DNA of 64,000 nucleotides from Rhodococcoides fascians A25f (GCF_000760935.2 NZ_CP049744.1:1426001-1490000), one strand, 5' to 3'; positions 1 to 8,928 are shown, numbered from the stretch's first letter. Made by a program: numbers and translations. The notes: generated by a model not told the origin, from the letters alone.

Positions 1-254
1 GGCCACGCACCGATCTTCTTCGCAAGCGGGTGCGAAGCGCCGAACGCGACGAGGTAGGTCCCGAGCAGTGCGCCGGCGCGAGCCGAGCCCGAGGATTTCT
101 GCCACTGCGCTGTGCACGCCACGCCGACTGCCGCTAGGACTGCTCCGCCGAGTTGCCGATTGCCCGATTGCTGGGCAACAGCGAAGCCGCCGAGCAAGCC
201 ACCGGCGGCCAGGGCGGAGGTGGTGATCGAGCGTCGAGCATCGTGGTCAGCCAT
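1..254 (-). CDS. Partial small membrane protein, 3' end off the window
   Basis: I read this reverse-strand frame directly: ATG at 254-252, then MADHDARRSITTSALAAGG, open to the left edge (84 codons seen). The visible part holds two weakly hydrophobic glycine/alanine-rich stretches (about residues 14-30 and 35-50) and a third (about 62-75), which suggests a small multi-span membrane protein. The start lies only 5 bases after the pepN stop, so it is probably co-transcribed with pepN. I do not recognise the family and assign no function. The C-terminus is not visible. Confidence 0.6.
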   Translation of the reverse strand, partial: MADHDARRSITTSALAAGGLLGGFAVAQQSGNRQLGGAVLAAVGVACTAQWQKSSGSARAGALLGTYLVAFGASHPLAKKIGAW

Positions 255-259
255 GTTCG

Positions 260-2719
260 TCACCCTAGCCGGGCCTGGACTCGCAGACTCCGGGCCAGGT
301 GGTCTCGCTGCTCGATCACCAAGCGTCGTAGCGCTGCCGGTGCCCACTCGTGGTCGGCGAGCCACGAGTCTGCGGTGTCGGTGGACGACTGCTGCGGAAA
401 GAGGCGAACGACGATTCGCCGTGCGATCTCGATACTGCGTGAGGTCCACAACGACGAGATGGACTCGAAGTATCGGTCGTCATAGGGCGCAGTGAGGTCC
501 GGCCGGTGACCCGCCCCGAAGCCGGTGATGAAGGCGTCGAGCACATCGTTGGAGATGTCCTCGCGTTCGGTGACCGCGGCCCACGCCCTCGCCTTGACTG
601 CGGCGTCGGGGATCGCCGTCGACGCCGCAGTATGAGCGGTGCGCCCCGACAGGGTGTCGTCCGAGGCCAGTTCGCCATCGAGGTCGTGGGAAGTCGCGTG
701 GCCGGTGGCGGCGAGTGCCAGCCAGAATGCCCAGCGGAGATCAGGATCGAGCCGCAGCCCCACGATGGTGCGAGTGCCATCGAGCAGTGAGCGCAGATCC
801 TCCGCCAGGAAGTCGTCCAGCTGCGCAGTCGATGCGACCGCACGCGCCCACACCAACTGTGCGTCGCTCCCGGGTTCGCTCGACTGCAGTTGCGTCCACG
901 ACGCATTCAGCCATTGCCGGGTGGGTTCGTCCCGCCGATCGTCACCGAGATAGTGCCCGAGCGTGAACGCCACGTTGGCCGTCACCGCGGAGAGAAGGCC
1001 GATCTTGGGCTCGTTGGGCGCAAATCTTGTTGCGACATCGATGTATTGGAGCGCAGAGAGCTCTGCGTCCCGGGTGGAGTTCCACAGCGCGGACCACACG
1101 AGCCCTCGCGCGAGCGGGTCGACGATGCGATCGAGGTAAGCCTGCACGGTGGCGGTGGAGCGCTCGTCGAATCGGATCTTGGCGTAGGTCAGATCGTCGT
1201 CGTTGAGCAGAACCAGTGCGGCATCTTCGAAGTCGACCGGTGTTCGCGCTTCTGTGATGTCGAGTTCCCGGCGGTGGGTTCTCGTCAGATTCCCGTCCTC
1301 GTTCAGATCGTAGAGTCCGACGGCGATGCGGTGCGGACGCGGATCCGTCTGCTCGATGGCATCACCCGTAAAGGACAGTGTGGACACGCCGGTGGTCTGC
1401 AGCCACGCGGCCGCCCAGGTGTCGAGATCGCGTCCGCTGGCGGTGGACATCTCGCTCAACAGGTCCGTCAGAGTCGTGTTACCGAAGGCATGGGTGCGAA
1501 AGTAGTTGCGGGAGGAAGCGAAGAAGGCGTCGGCACCGACGAATGCCCCCAATTGCTTGAGCACGCTCGCGCCCTTGGCGTAGGTGATGCCGTCGAAGTT
1601 GAGCTTGGCGGCCTCGAGATCGGTGATGTCGGCAACGATCGGATGAGTGGTGGGGAGTTGATCCTGCAGATAGGCCCACGCTTTTCGGCGGTTCGCGAAA
1701 CTGACCCAGGCATCGGTGAATCGGGTGGCCTCGGCCGATGCGTACGCACCCATGTAGTCCGCGAACGACTCCTTGAGCCACAGATCGTCCCACCACTGCA
1801 TCGTGACGAGGTCGCCGAACCACATGTGTGCCATCTCGTGCAAGATCGTGTTGGCGCGAGCCTCGTACTGGGCTTCGGTTGCCGCCGAACGGAATACGTA
1901 CGATTCGGTGAACGTGACGAGCCCGGGGTTCTCCATCGCACCGAGGTTGTACTCGGGGACGAAGATCTGGTCGTATTTACCGAACGGGTACGGATAGTCG
2001 AACTTGTCGTGGAAGAAGTCCAGGCCCCGCTTCGTGATGTCGAATATGTCCTCGGCGTCGAAATGCTCGGCGAGTGAGGCTCGGCAATATGCGCCGAGAG
2101 GAACGGTCAGTTCGCCTCGCGTCCATGATGATTCGACGCCGTGATAGGGGCCGGCCGCAACCGCGGTGATGTAGGTCGATATGGGCAGGGTCGGGGCAAA
2201 GGTAGTGACCGTGTCGTCGGTGACCCCCGCGCGGTTGGACAAGACCGTCCACGCCGGTGGTGCCGTGACCGTCAGCGTGAACGAGGCCTTGAGGTCCGGT
2301 TGCTCGAAGTTTGCGAACACCCGGCGAGCATCGGCCGGCTCGTACTGGGTGTAGAGGTAGACGCTGTCGTCTACCGGGTCGACGAATCGGTGCAGTCCCT
2401 CCCCCGACCTGCTGTATCGCCCGCGTGCACGTATCCGAACGATGTTGTGCTCGGTGAGTCCGACCAGCTGGATGCGAGCGCCGTCGTAATCGACCTGAGC
2501 GTCGGTGCCGTTGACGGTGACCTCGTCGACAGCGGCACCGATGAAGTCGACCCATGTAGCTGCGGTGGTGGCGTCGAATTCGATGGTCGTGACCGTCTCG
2601 AAGGTATCGACATCCATGTCCTCGGCTCGCAGGAGATCCAGATGGACGAGATATTTCACCCCGTCGATGTGTCGCGATCGCCTGCGAGTTTCGGTCCGGG
2701 TCAGATTTGCGGTGCTCAC
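260..2719 (-). CDS. pepN: Aminopeptidase N (M1 zinc metallopeptidase)
   Basis: Cytosolic M1 aminopeptidase that removes N-terminal residues from peptides. The substrate-recognition motif GAMEN is near residue 260, and the zinc site HEMAH with its third ligand in KESFADY starts near residue 293, so the catalytic apparatus is complete. From the GTG at 2719 (VSTANLTRTETRRRS) the product is 819 aa, slightly shorter than most actinobacterial PepN but with a full M1 domain and the C-terminal ERAP1-like helical region. The open frame runs back to 3001, but that extension lies inside the HNH gene's 3' end and has no M1-like sequence, so I reject it. It begins 25 bases after the HNH stop and is followed at once by a small membrane protein gene. 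Confidence 0.95.
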   Translation of the reverse strand: MSTANLTRTETRRRSRHIDGVKYLVHLDLLRAEDMDVDTFETVTTIEFDATTAATWVDFIGAAVDEVTVNGTDAQVDYDGARIQLVGLTEHNIVRIRARGRYSRSGEGLHRFVDPVDDSVYLYTQYEPADARRVFANFEQPDLKASFTLTVTAPPAWTVLSNRAGVTDDTVTTFAPTLPISTYITAVAAGPYHGVESSWTRGELTVPLGAYCRASLAEHFDAEDIFDITKRGLDFFHDKFDYPYPFGKYDQIFVPEYNLGAMENPGLVTFTESYVFRSAATEAQYEARANTILHEMAHMWFGDLVTMQWWDDLWLKESFADYMGAYASAEATRFTDAWVSFANRRKAWAYLQDQLPTTHPIVADITDLEAAKLNFDGITYAKGASVLKQLGAFVGADAFFASSRNYFRTHAFGNTTLTDLLSEMSTASGRDLDTWAAAWLQTTGVSTLSFTGDAIEQTDPRPHRIAVGLYDLNEDGNLTRTHRRELDITEARTPVDFEDAALVLLNDDDLTYAKIRFDERSTATVQAYLDRIVDPLARGLVWSALWNSTRDAELSALQYIDVATRFAPNEPKIGLLSAVTANVAFTLGHYLGDDRRDEPTRQWLNASWTQLQSSEPGSDAQLVWARAVASTAQLDDFLAEDLRSLLDGTRTIVGLRLDPDLRWAFWLALAATGHATSHDLDGELASDDTLSGRTAHTAASTAIPDAAVKARAWAAVTEREDISNDVLDAFITGFGAGHRPDLTAPYDDRYFESISSLWTSRSIEIARRIVVRLFPQQSSTDTADSWLADHEWAPAALRRLVIEQRDHLARSLRVQARLG

Positions 2720-2744
2720 CGAACCAACCCTAGGTGATTCGTTT

Positions 2745-4127
2745 TCACAGGGCGGGTGGGGTGAAGTAGTGATTTCCGAGTGGATCGACGATATGTAGAA
2801 CTCCTTCCGGGAGTAGTTCGGTGCGCCACAGCTTCCGCGTTTTGAGGTTGTGGTGGAGCCGACAGCGCGGACCGATGTTCGTGAGAATTGTCCAGCCGCC
2901 TTTCTCGGGTTGTCGTCGGTCGAATTCGACGATGTGGTCGAGGTCGCATCGTTCCGAAGGCACGTTGCAGCCAGGATGGAGGCAGTACGGCTGTTCGGCA
3001 CGAACTCGCGCCGCGAGAGATCGACTGGGCGTGTAGCTCAGTGCACCCGGAGGCGGGAGTTTCATGCCCCCGTGGCCGTCGGGATACAAGGCGTGGACGC
3101 CGATGGGGTCGTGCCCGACGATGCCACGCCACCGTTCGATCAGCGTTCCTCCGCCCGGCCGCGATCGCGGCACTGCATCGGGCGGCACTGTATCGGGCGG
3201 CGGTGTGTCGGGTACCGGTGTGCCTGGCGGGGGTGGTGGTGCGGCCGTTGGCATCGTGTCCGGACCGGAACTCGAACAGCCACTGGATGTTTCACCAGTT
3301 GCCTCGGAGTTCGTGTCCGAGGGCTCGGTTGTCGCCGGACTCGGACCACCGATCTCGGGTGACCCGTGGGTATCAGGGGCCTCCGGATCGGTCACATCCT
3401 CGCGAGACACCACGCACGTGGGGCACTCGCACAGCAGTGCCTCGCCGCGCATCAATGCAGTCTGGGCGTCGGCTCGACGCTGGTCGTCCGAACGTGGATC
3501 CTCCGGGTGCAGACGCGTGACCTCGGCGTCGATCCGCGAAAGCTGTTCGTCGGCTTCGCCGTCGGTCATCAGTGTGGTCAGGCTCGACAGTCCCCGTGCC
3601 CGGCGGCGAAGGCGGATTCGCTTCTCGGTGCGAGCGGCACGCTTGCGCACCGCGCGGTCCCAGTCGGCGTCGGCCTCGATGAGCAGTCGGTCGATCTCGC
3701 GACCCAAGGTGCTCGGAGCCATCTCCCGGGCGGCTTTGAGAATTTCGGGCTCGAGAGCGACGACCGTCTCCGGCCGGGCATGAAGCAGATGATCGTGGAT
3801 CGTCCTGACGCGTTCCAGGTCGAGCGCACCGTCGATGAAGCCCTGACGCACGAGAGGGCGCAGTTGACGCCACATCTGCAGCTTGTTGTTCACAGCGGCG
3901 AAGGTGGACGACAGAGCCGCCGCCAGTTCGCAGATTGCCGAGCTGTACAGATCTTTCTCGGTCACCCCGGTGTCCCACGGTGATGCGCATGCCGTTCGAT
4001 TCCGGACATAGTGGTCCATGAGGGCAAGTTCCGACGCGACGGCAGCGTTGATCCTCCGACGCGCGCCCAGAACATCGGCGAGCGCGGAATGATCGTCCGT
4101 CGTCCACGCCGCTTTTCGTAGCCCCAT
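2745..4127 (-). CDS. DUF222 / HNH endonuclease domain protein (13E12-repeat family)
   Basis: Product of 460 aa from the ATG at 4127, which has a G-rich stretch just upstream; a GTG at 4157 is the alternative. The N-terminal two thirds is helical, charged DUF222 sequence. The middle is low-complexity Pro/Thr/Ser (about residues 270-340). The C-terminus carries an HNH module: a cysteine pair in YCLHPGCNVPSERC, then DLDHIVEF and CRLHHNLKTRK. Families of this type occur in many copies in Rhodococcus and mycobacteria (the REP13E12 genes of M. tuberculosis) and are thought to be remnants of mobile nucleases. DNA cleavage is inferred from the motif and the biological role is unknown. Confidence 0.85.
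   Translation of the reverse strand: MGLRKAAWTTDDHSALADVLGARRRINAAVASELALMDHYVRNRTACASPWDTGVTEKDLYSSAICELAAALSSTFAAVNNKLQMWRQLRPLVRQGFIDGALDLERVRTIHDHLLHARPETVVALEPEILKAAREMAPSTLGREIDRLLIEADADWDRAVRKRAARTEKRIRLRRRARGLSSLTTLMTDGEADEQLSRIDAEVTRLHPEDPRSDDQRRADAQTALMRGEALLCECPTCVVSREDVTDPEAPDTHGSPEIGGPSPATTEPSDTNSEATGETSSGCSSSGPDTMPTAAPPPPPGTPVPDTPPPDTVPPDAVPRSRPGGGTLIERWRGIVGHDPIGVHALYPDGHGGMKLPPPGALSYTPSRSLAARVRAEQPYCLHPGCNVPSERCDLDHIVEFDRRQPEKGGWTILTNIGPRCRLHHNLKTRKLWRTELLPEGVLHIVDPLGNHYFTPPAL
3166..3232 (-). repeat. Imperfect 15-bp tandem repeat encoding a proline-rich linker
   Basis: Within the HNH gene a 15-base unit (plus strand, ATCGGGCGGCACTGT and variants) recurs about three to four times. 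It encodes Pro-Pro-Asp-Thr/Ala-Val type repeats in the linker between DUF222 and HNH. Such a unit may vary in copy number between strains. Confidence 0.6.
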
Positions 4128-4226
4128 GTCACCCCCCAGCGACCGGAGATCGAACACGTATTCGACCTCGTTGCCACAAGGGTAAACCAGAGCACCGACA
4201 CATTCCCCGGCCCTGGTGGAAGGCCC

Positions 4227-5135
4227 TCAGAGCGCGCTGACGGCGCGAGTCACATCGAGTTCGAGGAGGTAGTGATTGATGGCGATCGCTGCCTTCGATC
4301 CTGCTGCTGCCGAATTGATCAGCTGGGCGGGAGAATCCGAGACGTTCCCTGCAGTCCACAGGCCGTCGACGCTGGTGAGTCCGGTCGGGTCGGTAGCAAC
4401 CCACCCGTCGTCGAGGCGGGAACATCCGATCGGAGTCAGCAGCATGTCGTTCGGGACGAACGTCGGGCCGACGAACACGACTGTTCGAGGAACGACGGTC
4501 CCGTCGGACAGCTCGATGCCGACGACGCGACCATCCCGCACGACGACTCGGGCAACGGGCGCGTCGACGATATCGACGGAGCGAGCGTCGAGTCGGAGGC
4601 GTTCGTCGTCGCTCAGTTCGATGCCGTTGGTGAAGAAGACGACATCCTCCGACCACTGTCGAATCAAAGACGCCTGATGGACCGTGAACGGCCGGTTGGG
4701 CCCGCCGACAACGGCAATGGGCTGATCCCGTACCTCGTAGCCGTGGCAGTACGGGCAATGCAGAACCCCCGAACCCCACTGTTCTCGGACGCCGGGGATG
4801 TCGGGTAGTTCGTCGCGAAGCCCGGTGGCCACCAATGCCGATCGGGAAGTCAGGACCGTGCCATCACCGAGGTGAACCTCGAAGCCGTTCTCGATTCGAG
4901 TTACGTTGCCCTGCAGAATCTCTCCGTCGTACCGGAGAACCTCCTGGCGTCCGGTCTCACGCAAGTCCCCTGGTGCGGAACCGTCGCGGGAGAGAAAGTT
5001 GTGAACATGGTCGGCAGGAGCGTTGCGCGGCTCTCCGGCGTCGACGACGATCACGCGCCTGCGGGCCCGCGCCAAAAGGGTTGCGGCACTGAGCCCGGCG
5101 GGTCCGCCGCCGATCACCACGGTGTCGTACGTCAA
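4227..5135 (-). CDS. Thioredoxin-reductase-like FAD/NAD(P)H oxidoreductase
   Basis: 302-aa two-dinucleotide-fold flavoprotein. The FAD-binding GGGPAG is at residues 9-14 and a second nucleotide fold starts at AVVGGP near residue 143. A redox CxxC (C127-PY-C130, in HCPYCHGYE) lies between them, as in the thioredoxin reductase class. The start is TTG at 5135, preceded by GAGGAGCC at good spacing; the frame extends upstream to 5309 but only through the promoter and the MarR gene. It is divergent from a marR gene with a palindrome between them. The HCPYCHGYE type is often not the housekeeping TrxB, so reduction of small disulfides or another electron acceptor is possible. Its true substrate is unknown. 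Confidence 0.88.
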   Translation of the reverse strand: MTYDTVVIGGGPAGLSAATLLARARRRVIVVDAGEPRNAPADHVHNFLSRDGSAPGDLRETGRQEVLRYDGEILQGNVTRIENGFEVHLGDGTVLTSRSALVATGLRDELPDIPGVREQWGSGVLHCPYCHGYEVRDQPIAVVGGPNRPFTVHQASLIRQWSEDVVFFTNGIELSDDERLRLDARSVDIVDAPVARVVVRDGRVVGIELSDGTVVPRTVVFVGPTFVPNDMLLTPIGCSRLDDGWVATDPTGLTSVDGLWTAGNVSDSPAQLINSAAAGSKAAIAINHYLLELDVTRAVSAL

Positions 5136-5180
5136 GAGGCTCCTCGAAGTCGATGGGCTAAGATCCGAACGTAGCAGAAC

Positions 5181-5196
5181 TGTCAACTGGTTAACA
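5181..5196. promoter_or_regulatory. Probable MarR operator between divergent genes
   Basis: TGTCAACTGGTTAACA is an almost perfect 16-bp palindrome of the form TGTnAACnnGTTnACA. It ends 15 bases before the marR ATG and lies 46 bases upstream of the flavoprotein start. MarR proteins usually bind such palindromes and repress both divergent genes; the assignment to this regulator is inference from position. Confidence 0.65.
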
Positions 5197-5211
5197 ATAT
5201 TGGTGGTGACG

Positions 5212-5712
5212 ATGACCGATGACTCGCTCCGTGAGCTGACCTGCGCACGGTGGACCGAGTTCAATCCGGAACTGGATACGTCGCCGATGCAGGTGGTGGC
5301 CCAGATCAAACGAATCGTCGCACTGCTCGATCTGGCCGTCGAGCCGATATACGCCGCCGCCGATGTCTCCGTCGCCGAGGTGGAGTTGATGGTGCCCCTG
5401 CGTTATGCAGTCGAGCAGGTGACAGCGGTGCGGTTGGCGGAGTTGCTCGGCATGACTCGCGCCGGGGTGAGCAAGGCACTCGGCAAACTCGAACGCCGCG
5501 GATTCGTGGATCGAGTGCCCAGCGCCGAGGATCGACGGTCTGCTTCGATCACCCTGACCGATCGGGGAAAGCGCGTTGTCGACGAGGTTTTTCCTCGCGA
5601 GCTCGACGCTCACGGACGGCTGTTCGACGCATTGGGTGCGCAACGGTCGCATGTTCTCGACGCTCTGGCCACCCTCGCCGAGTCGATGGAGGACGGTGTC
5701 TCATCGCTGTGA
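5212..5712 (+). CDS. MarR-family transcriptional regulator
   Basis: 166-aa protein from the ATG at 5212 (MTDDSLREL), chosen because the upstream extension would overlap the divergent gene and its operator. The winged helix is clear: VRLAELLGMTRAGVSKALGK is the helix-turn-helix (about residues 77-96), and DRRSASITLTDRGK is the wing (about 105-118). Helices at both ends would form the dimer. It likely represses itself and the divergent thioredoxin-reductase-like gene through the palindrome at 5181-5196. The inducing ligand or oxidant is unknown; there is one cysteine, near residue 10. Confidence 0.9.
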   Translation: MTDDSLRELTCARWTEFNPELDTSPMQVVAQIKRIVALLDLAVEPIYAAADVSVAEVELMVPLRYAVEQVTAVRLAELLGMTRAGVSKALGKLERRGFVDRVPSAEDRRSASITLTDRGKRVVDEVFPRELDAHGRLFDALGAQRSHVLDALATLAESMEDGVSSL

Positions 5713-5782
5713 CTGCTCCGTCGACCTGCTCGAGGGCTACGCTCGCGAGCAGGTGCGGGAGCGAGCTCGGAAGGAGCACACG

Positions 5783-6124
5783 ATGAACACATTTCAGAAG
5801 TCGGCGGCAGCGTTCAACAGGGTTTTCACGGTCGCGATGAAGGCGCCCGTGCTCGACAGGGTGCTCGGACGGTCGATGGGCATCCTGACCTACACCGGCC
5901 GAAAGTCCGGCAAGAAGATTTCACTACCGCTGGCTATCGACCGGAAAGGTGACTACCTGCAAGTCAGGGTGGCGATGCCGGACAAGAAGAACTGGTGGCG
6001 AAACTTCACGAACGACGGCGGTCGCGTCGACGTCGATCTCGGCGGTGTTCAGTACACAGGCCTCGCGACGGCGACCCGCGACGATCGCGGTCGAGTGTTC
6101 GTCGACATCGCCGTGGATCACTGA
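5783..6124 (+). CDS. Deazaflavin (F420)-type nitroreductase / DUF385-like small protein
   Basis: 113-aa protein. The segments GILTYTGRKSGKKISLPLA and KKNWWRNFTNDGGRVDVDL match the pattern of the split-barrel Ddn/DUF385 family (TTGRKSG followed by a W..N motif and a G...V strand), whose members bind F420 or flavin and reduce quinones or nitro compounds. It is somewhat shorter than typical Ddn proteins (about 150 aa). The ATG at 5783 follows a GGAG about 5 bases upstream and starts 70 bases after marR. F420 use is inferred from family likeness only. Confidence 0.6.
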   Translation: MNTFQKSAAAFNRVFTVAMKAPVLDRVLGRSMGILTYTGRKSGKKISLPLAIDRKGDYLQVRVAMPDKKNWWRNFTNDGGRVDVDLGGVQYTGLATATRDDRGRVFVDIAVDH

Positions 6125-6141
6125 GTCCGCGAAACGGCGAA

Positions 6142-6810
6142 TCAGGCCTCGCCGGCGTGGACTGCGATGAGCGCCGCCTCTACTCGGTTTCGAGCCCCGG
6201 TCGTCCGCAGGATCGACGTGATATGTACTTTGACCGTGCCCTCGGCCAGATGCAGTTCGGCGGCGATGTCGGAGTTGGACATGCCCCGGCCGATCAGCTG
6301 TATGACGTTCTGTTCGCGGGTGGTGAGTGACCGAAAGGCGTTCTGCGCCTGTACCTTGCGATCGAGTCGCACCACCACCGAGTCCGTGAGAAGTCTTCGC
6401 GCCACGGCCGGTGAGAAGAACGCACCTCCCTCCGACACGGCTCGGACGGCAAGGATCAGTTCGCGGGGGTCACCGGACTTGAGTACGAACCCGTCGGCAC
6501 CACAGTTCATGGCCTCCGACACGTAGTCGTCCTCACCGAATGTCGTCACGATGAGGCACGGCAAGGTCGAGTTGTCGCGCCGCAGCTCGCGGAGAACCTC
6601 GAGACCGGACAGCTCGGGCATTCGGATGTCGAGCACCGCGGCGTCGAGCAAGCGTGAGCGCGCCATGTCCAGTGCCTCGCGTCCGGTGGCGGCCTCGCAG
6701 ACGACGTTCAGATCCGGTTCGGTACCGAGGATCCCGATGATGCCGGCGCGGACGAGTGGTTCGTCGTCGGCGATCAGGATTCTGATCTGTCCCGATCGAG
6801 TGCCGTTCAC
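6142..6810 (-). CDS. NarL/LuxR-type response regulator
   Basis: 222-aa response regulator. The receiver domain has the acidic pair in IADDEP (residues 13-18), phospho-acceptor D61 (in LDIRMPE), the switch threonine in VTTFGED and the lysine in VLKSGDP. The C-terminal LuxR helix-turn-helix is TTREQNVIQLIGRGMSNSDIA... ending EGTVKVHITSILR (about residues 157-208). Its start overlaps the kinase stop by 4 bases, so the pair is translationally coupled. Regulated genes are not evident. Confidence 0.95.
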   Translation of the reverse strand: MNGTRSGQIRILIADDEPLVRAGIIGILGTEPDLNVVCEAATGREALDMARSRLLDAAVLDIRMPELSGLEVLRELRRDNSTLPCLIVTTFGEDDYVSEAMNCGADGFVLKSGDPRELILAVRAVSEGGAFFSPAVARRLLTDSVVVRLDRKVQAQNAFRSLTTREQNVIQLIGRGMSNSDIAAELHLAEGTVKVHITSILRTTGARNRVEAALIAVHAGEA

Positions 6811-8162
6811 TCCGAGATCAGGCTTGATTCGGACACGGCGTCACCGTCGTAGCAGATGCGATATCGGTTCCCGGACGAGTCGGCGAATCGATCGGCGGTG
6901 ACGGCATACATGTGGCACTCACCTGTTCCCCCGGCCTCGCCGGGTAGTTCGCGATCGGGCAATGAGCGGGCGGTGTCGTCTCGACTGTCACCCACGCTGA
7001 TATTGCGAAAGTCGTCTTCCGACAGTACAGCTCGTCGAGTCTCGAACCAGTTGAAGCTCTCCACGGCCGCCAGCATCGACACCGCCACAAGTGCAGCGCC
7101 GACGAGCAGTAGCCGTCCGCGTCGCTGGGCCCGCGTGAGACCGGCGATGTCTTCCTCCGGCGGCATGTCCATCGGGTCCATCGGCGACGGCCTGTGTGGA
7201 ATCCGAGCACGGAGCTCGAATTCGCTCTCGCTCAGTTCGACCCGCAGGTCGCCTCCGCTACTGCGCAGAAGATCTGTCGCGGATTCGAGTCCGGTACCTC
7301 GACCGAACACAGCGGTGTGCTCGACGGGGTTGCGTACGCGCACAATCGAAAACGTCCTGTCTCCGTCGAGCTCGACGTTGATCGGGAGGCCCGGTGCGTG
7401 CTTGCTCGCGTTGGTCAAAGCTTCCTGCAGCACTCGAAACAGTGGGGCGTGAGCCGCTTCCGGCAGGTTCGACACGTCGATCGTGCTCGTCACCTCGACG
7501 TCGACCCCGGATTCACGAGCACGCTGGATCAACGCGTCGACAGTGTCGCGGCGAGGCAGGCCCGGTGCTGCGCCGACCCGCAGCGATTCCACCGAGTCGC
7601 CGAGTCGTTCCACTGCACGGGCGAGCTGCTTTCGTGCGGTACCCACCGATTCCTGTGCCGAGGGCGTCAGTGTGGAGTCGAGCTCGAGGCGGCCGAGGTC
7701 GAGGGCTACCAGACTCAGGGAATGCCCGAGGTCGTCGTGCTGGGACTCCGCAAGCTCGAGTCGCTCCTTGGCTCGATCCCGTTCCGCAGCAGCGGTTCTG
7801 CGCTGTCGCGTGGCAGCCAATTCTTCGACGGCCTGGTTGCGCACCTGCGTGCGGAGCTGCCAGGCGAAGCCGGCCAACCATGGAACGCCCATGCGTAGCG
7901 AGGCGTAGAGAATGTCCCGGGGTAGCTCTGTCCACGCACTGCCCCAGCCGACCAGGACTGCGACCAGAACAGACACTCCCAGAATCCAGGCCACGGCGAT
8001 GCTTCGGACGGGGTTCGGGCCCAGCCCGATGGTCGCTGCGCACACGGCGACGGCCGCAGCGTTCCATGGGCCGGGACTCGGCACGGACGTGAGCGCGACG
8101 AGAGCGACGATCATCAGTGCGGCCGCCGCGCGGCGACGTATGGACGCATCGACGGTGTTCAT
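6807..8162 (-). CDS. Two-component sensor histidine kinase with extra C-terminal membrane span and outer tail
   Basis: 451 aa from the ATG at 8162, which has GAGG nine bases upstream; upstream in-frame starts lie in the promoter region. Residues about 10-120 hold several membrane spans. A HisKA_3-type box follows (SQHDDLGHSLSLVALDL, phosphorylated H in QHDD), then an HATPase with N-box EALTNASKHA and G-box GRGTGLES. Unlike standard NarL-type kinases the protein continues: a further membrane span (LLLVGAALVAVSMLAAV, about residues 351-370) and an 80-residue tail with two cysteines (416 and 437) that should lie outside the membrane. It is coupled to the response regulator gene by a 4-base overlap. 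Confidence 0.9.
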   Translation of the reverse strand: MNTVDASIRRRAAAALMIVALVALTSVPSPGPWNAAAVAVCAATIGLGPNPVRSIAVAWILGVSVLVAVLVGWGSAWTELPRDILYASLRMGVPWLAGFAWQLRTQVRNQAVEELAATRQRRTAAAERDRAKERLELAESQHDDLGHSLSLVALDLGRLELDSTLTPSAQESVGTARKQLARAVERLGDSVESLRVGAAPGLPRRDTVDALIQRARESGVDVEVTSTIDVSNLPEAAHAPLFRVLQEALTNASKHAPGLPINVELDGDRTFSIVRVRNPVEHTAVFGRGTGLESATDLLRSSGGDLRVELSESEFELRARIPHRPSPMDPMDMPPEEDIAGLTRAQRRGRLLLVGAALVAVSMLAAVESFNWFETRRAVLSEDDFRNISVGDSRDDTARSLPDRELPGEAGGTGECHMYAVTADRFADSSGNRYRICYDGDAVSESSLISE

Positions 8163-8271
8163 ATTCCACATCCTCGACGATGGGCGCGTTGTGCGACTAG
8201 TACCAGGGTCATAGTCAGGTATCGACTTCGGCCAGATCTGCTCGGCTTCGACCCTTCGTAGCGTCCTGAGC

Positions 8272-8928
8272 ATGAATTCGACACGAACGCCGACCATGAA
8301 CTCTTACTGCGGATTTGCCCTTGCAGCGGCTGTGCTTCTCCTTCTGTCCGCGCTGACATTTCCGATCCGCGAGCCGCTGTTTCGTTCGGTGGTCCGCGCC
8401 TCGGACACGGCGTTGCCGCACGCACTGATCGCGGCAGTGGCCGAGATCGGATTGCTCGTCTCGGTGGCGTCTGCGATCGTCCTCGCAGTCCGGACCTGGC
8501 TGCGGGATCGGAAGTCGTTCGGGGTGCTGGTCGCGGGCGGCTGCGGAGTGGCGATCGCCTATCTCGCCAGCGAGGTGGTCAAGGTTCTCGTGGCCCAACC
8601 CCGGCCATGCCGGACTATCGATGCGCCTACCGTCATCGCCTGCCCCGACGTCGATGATTGGTCATGGCCGTCTAATCACGCCGTGCTCGCAGCTGCTGTG
8701 GCCACGGCCTGTGTCCTGGCCGTGCCTCGGAGCGCGTGGGTGGTCTGCCCGGCGGCTGTTCTGATCGCCGTCGCACGGGTTTCGGCCGGAGTCCACTATC
8801 CGCACGACGTGCTGGCGGGGCTGGGTTTCGGCGTTGTCGTCGTGCTCTCGACGGTGCCACTCCTGCGGTGGCTGCACGCCGCTCTGTCAATCAAGGTTGA
8901 CAACAGTCGGTCTGTCAACCTACATTGA
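8272..8928 (+). CDS. PAP2-family membrane phosphatase
   Basis: 218-aa multi-span membrane protein with the three PAP2 signature motifs: KVLVAQPRP (K..RP), PSNHA (in place of PSGH) and SAGVHYPHDVLAG (the catalytic histidine and aspartate). This predicts a lipid phosphate or undecaprenyl-diphosphate phosphatase acting on the outer face of the membrane. PSNH and SAGVHY are accepted variants. Its last 15 codons contain the paired inverted repeats that precede the next gene. It is divergent from the histidine kinase, with about 110 bases between the two starts. Confidence 0.9.
   Translation: MNSTRTPTMNSYCGFALAAAVLLLLSALTFPIREPLFRSVVRASDTALPHALIAAVAEIGLLVSVASAIVLAVRTWLRDRKSFGVLVAGGCGVAIAYLASEVVKVLVAQPRPCRTIDAPTVIACPDVDDWSWPSNHAVLAAAVATACVLAVPRSAWVVCPAAVLIAVARVSAGVHYPHDVLAGLGFGVVVVLSTVPLLRWLHAALSIKVDNSRSVNLH

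Noticed and set aside
890..2077. 395-aa forward open frame
   Set aside because: It is antisense to pepN, has no recognisable domain and follows from the GC3 bias of the real gene.
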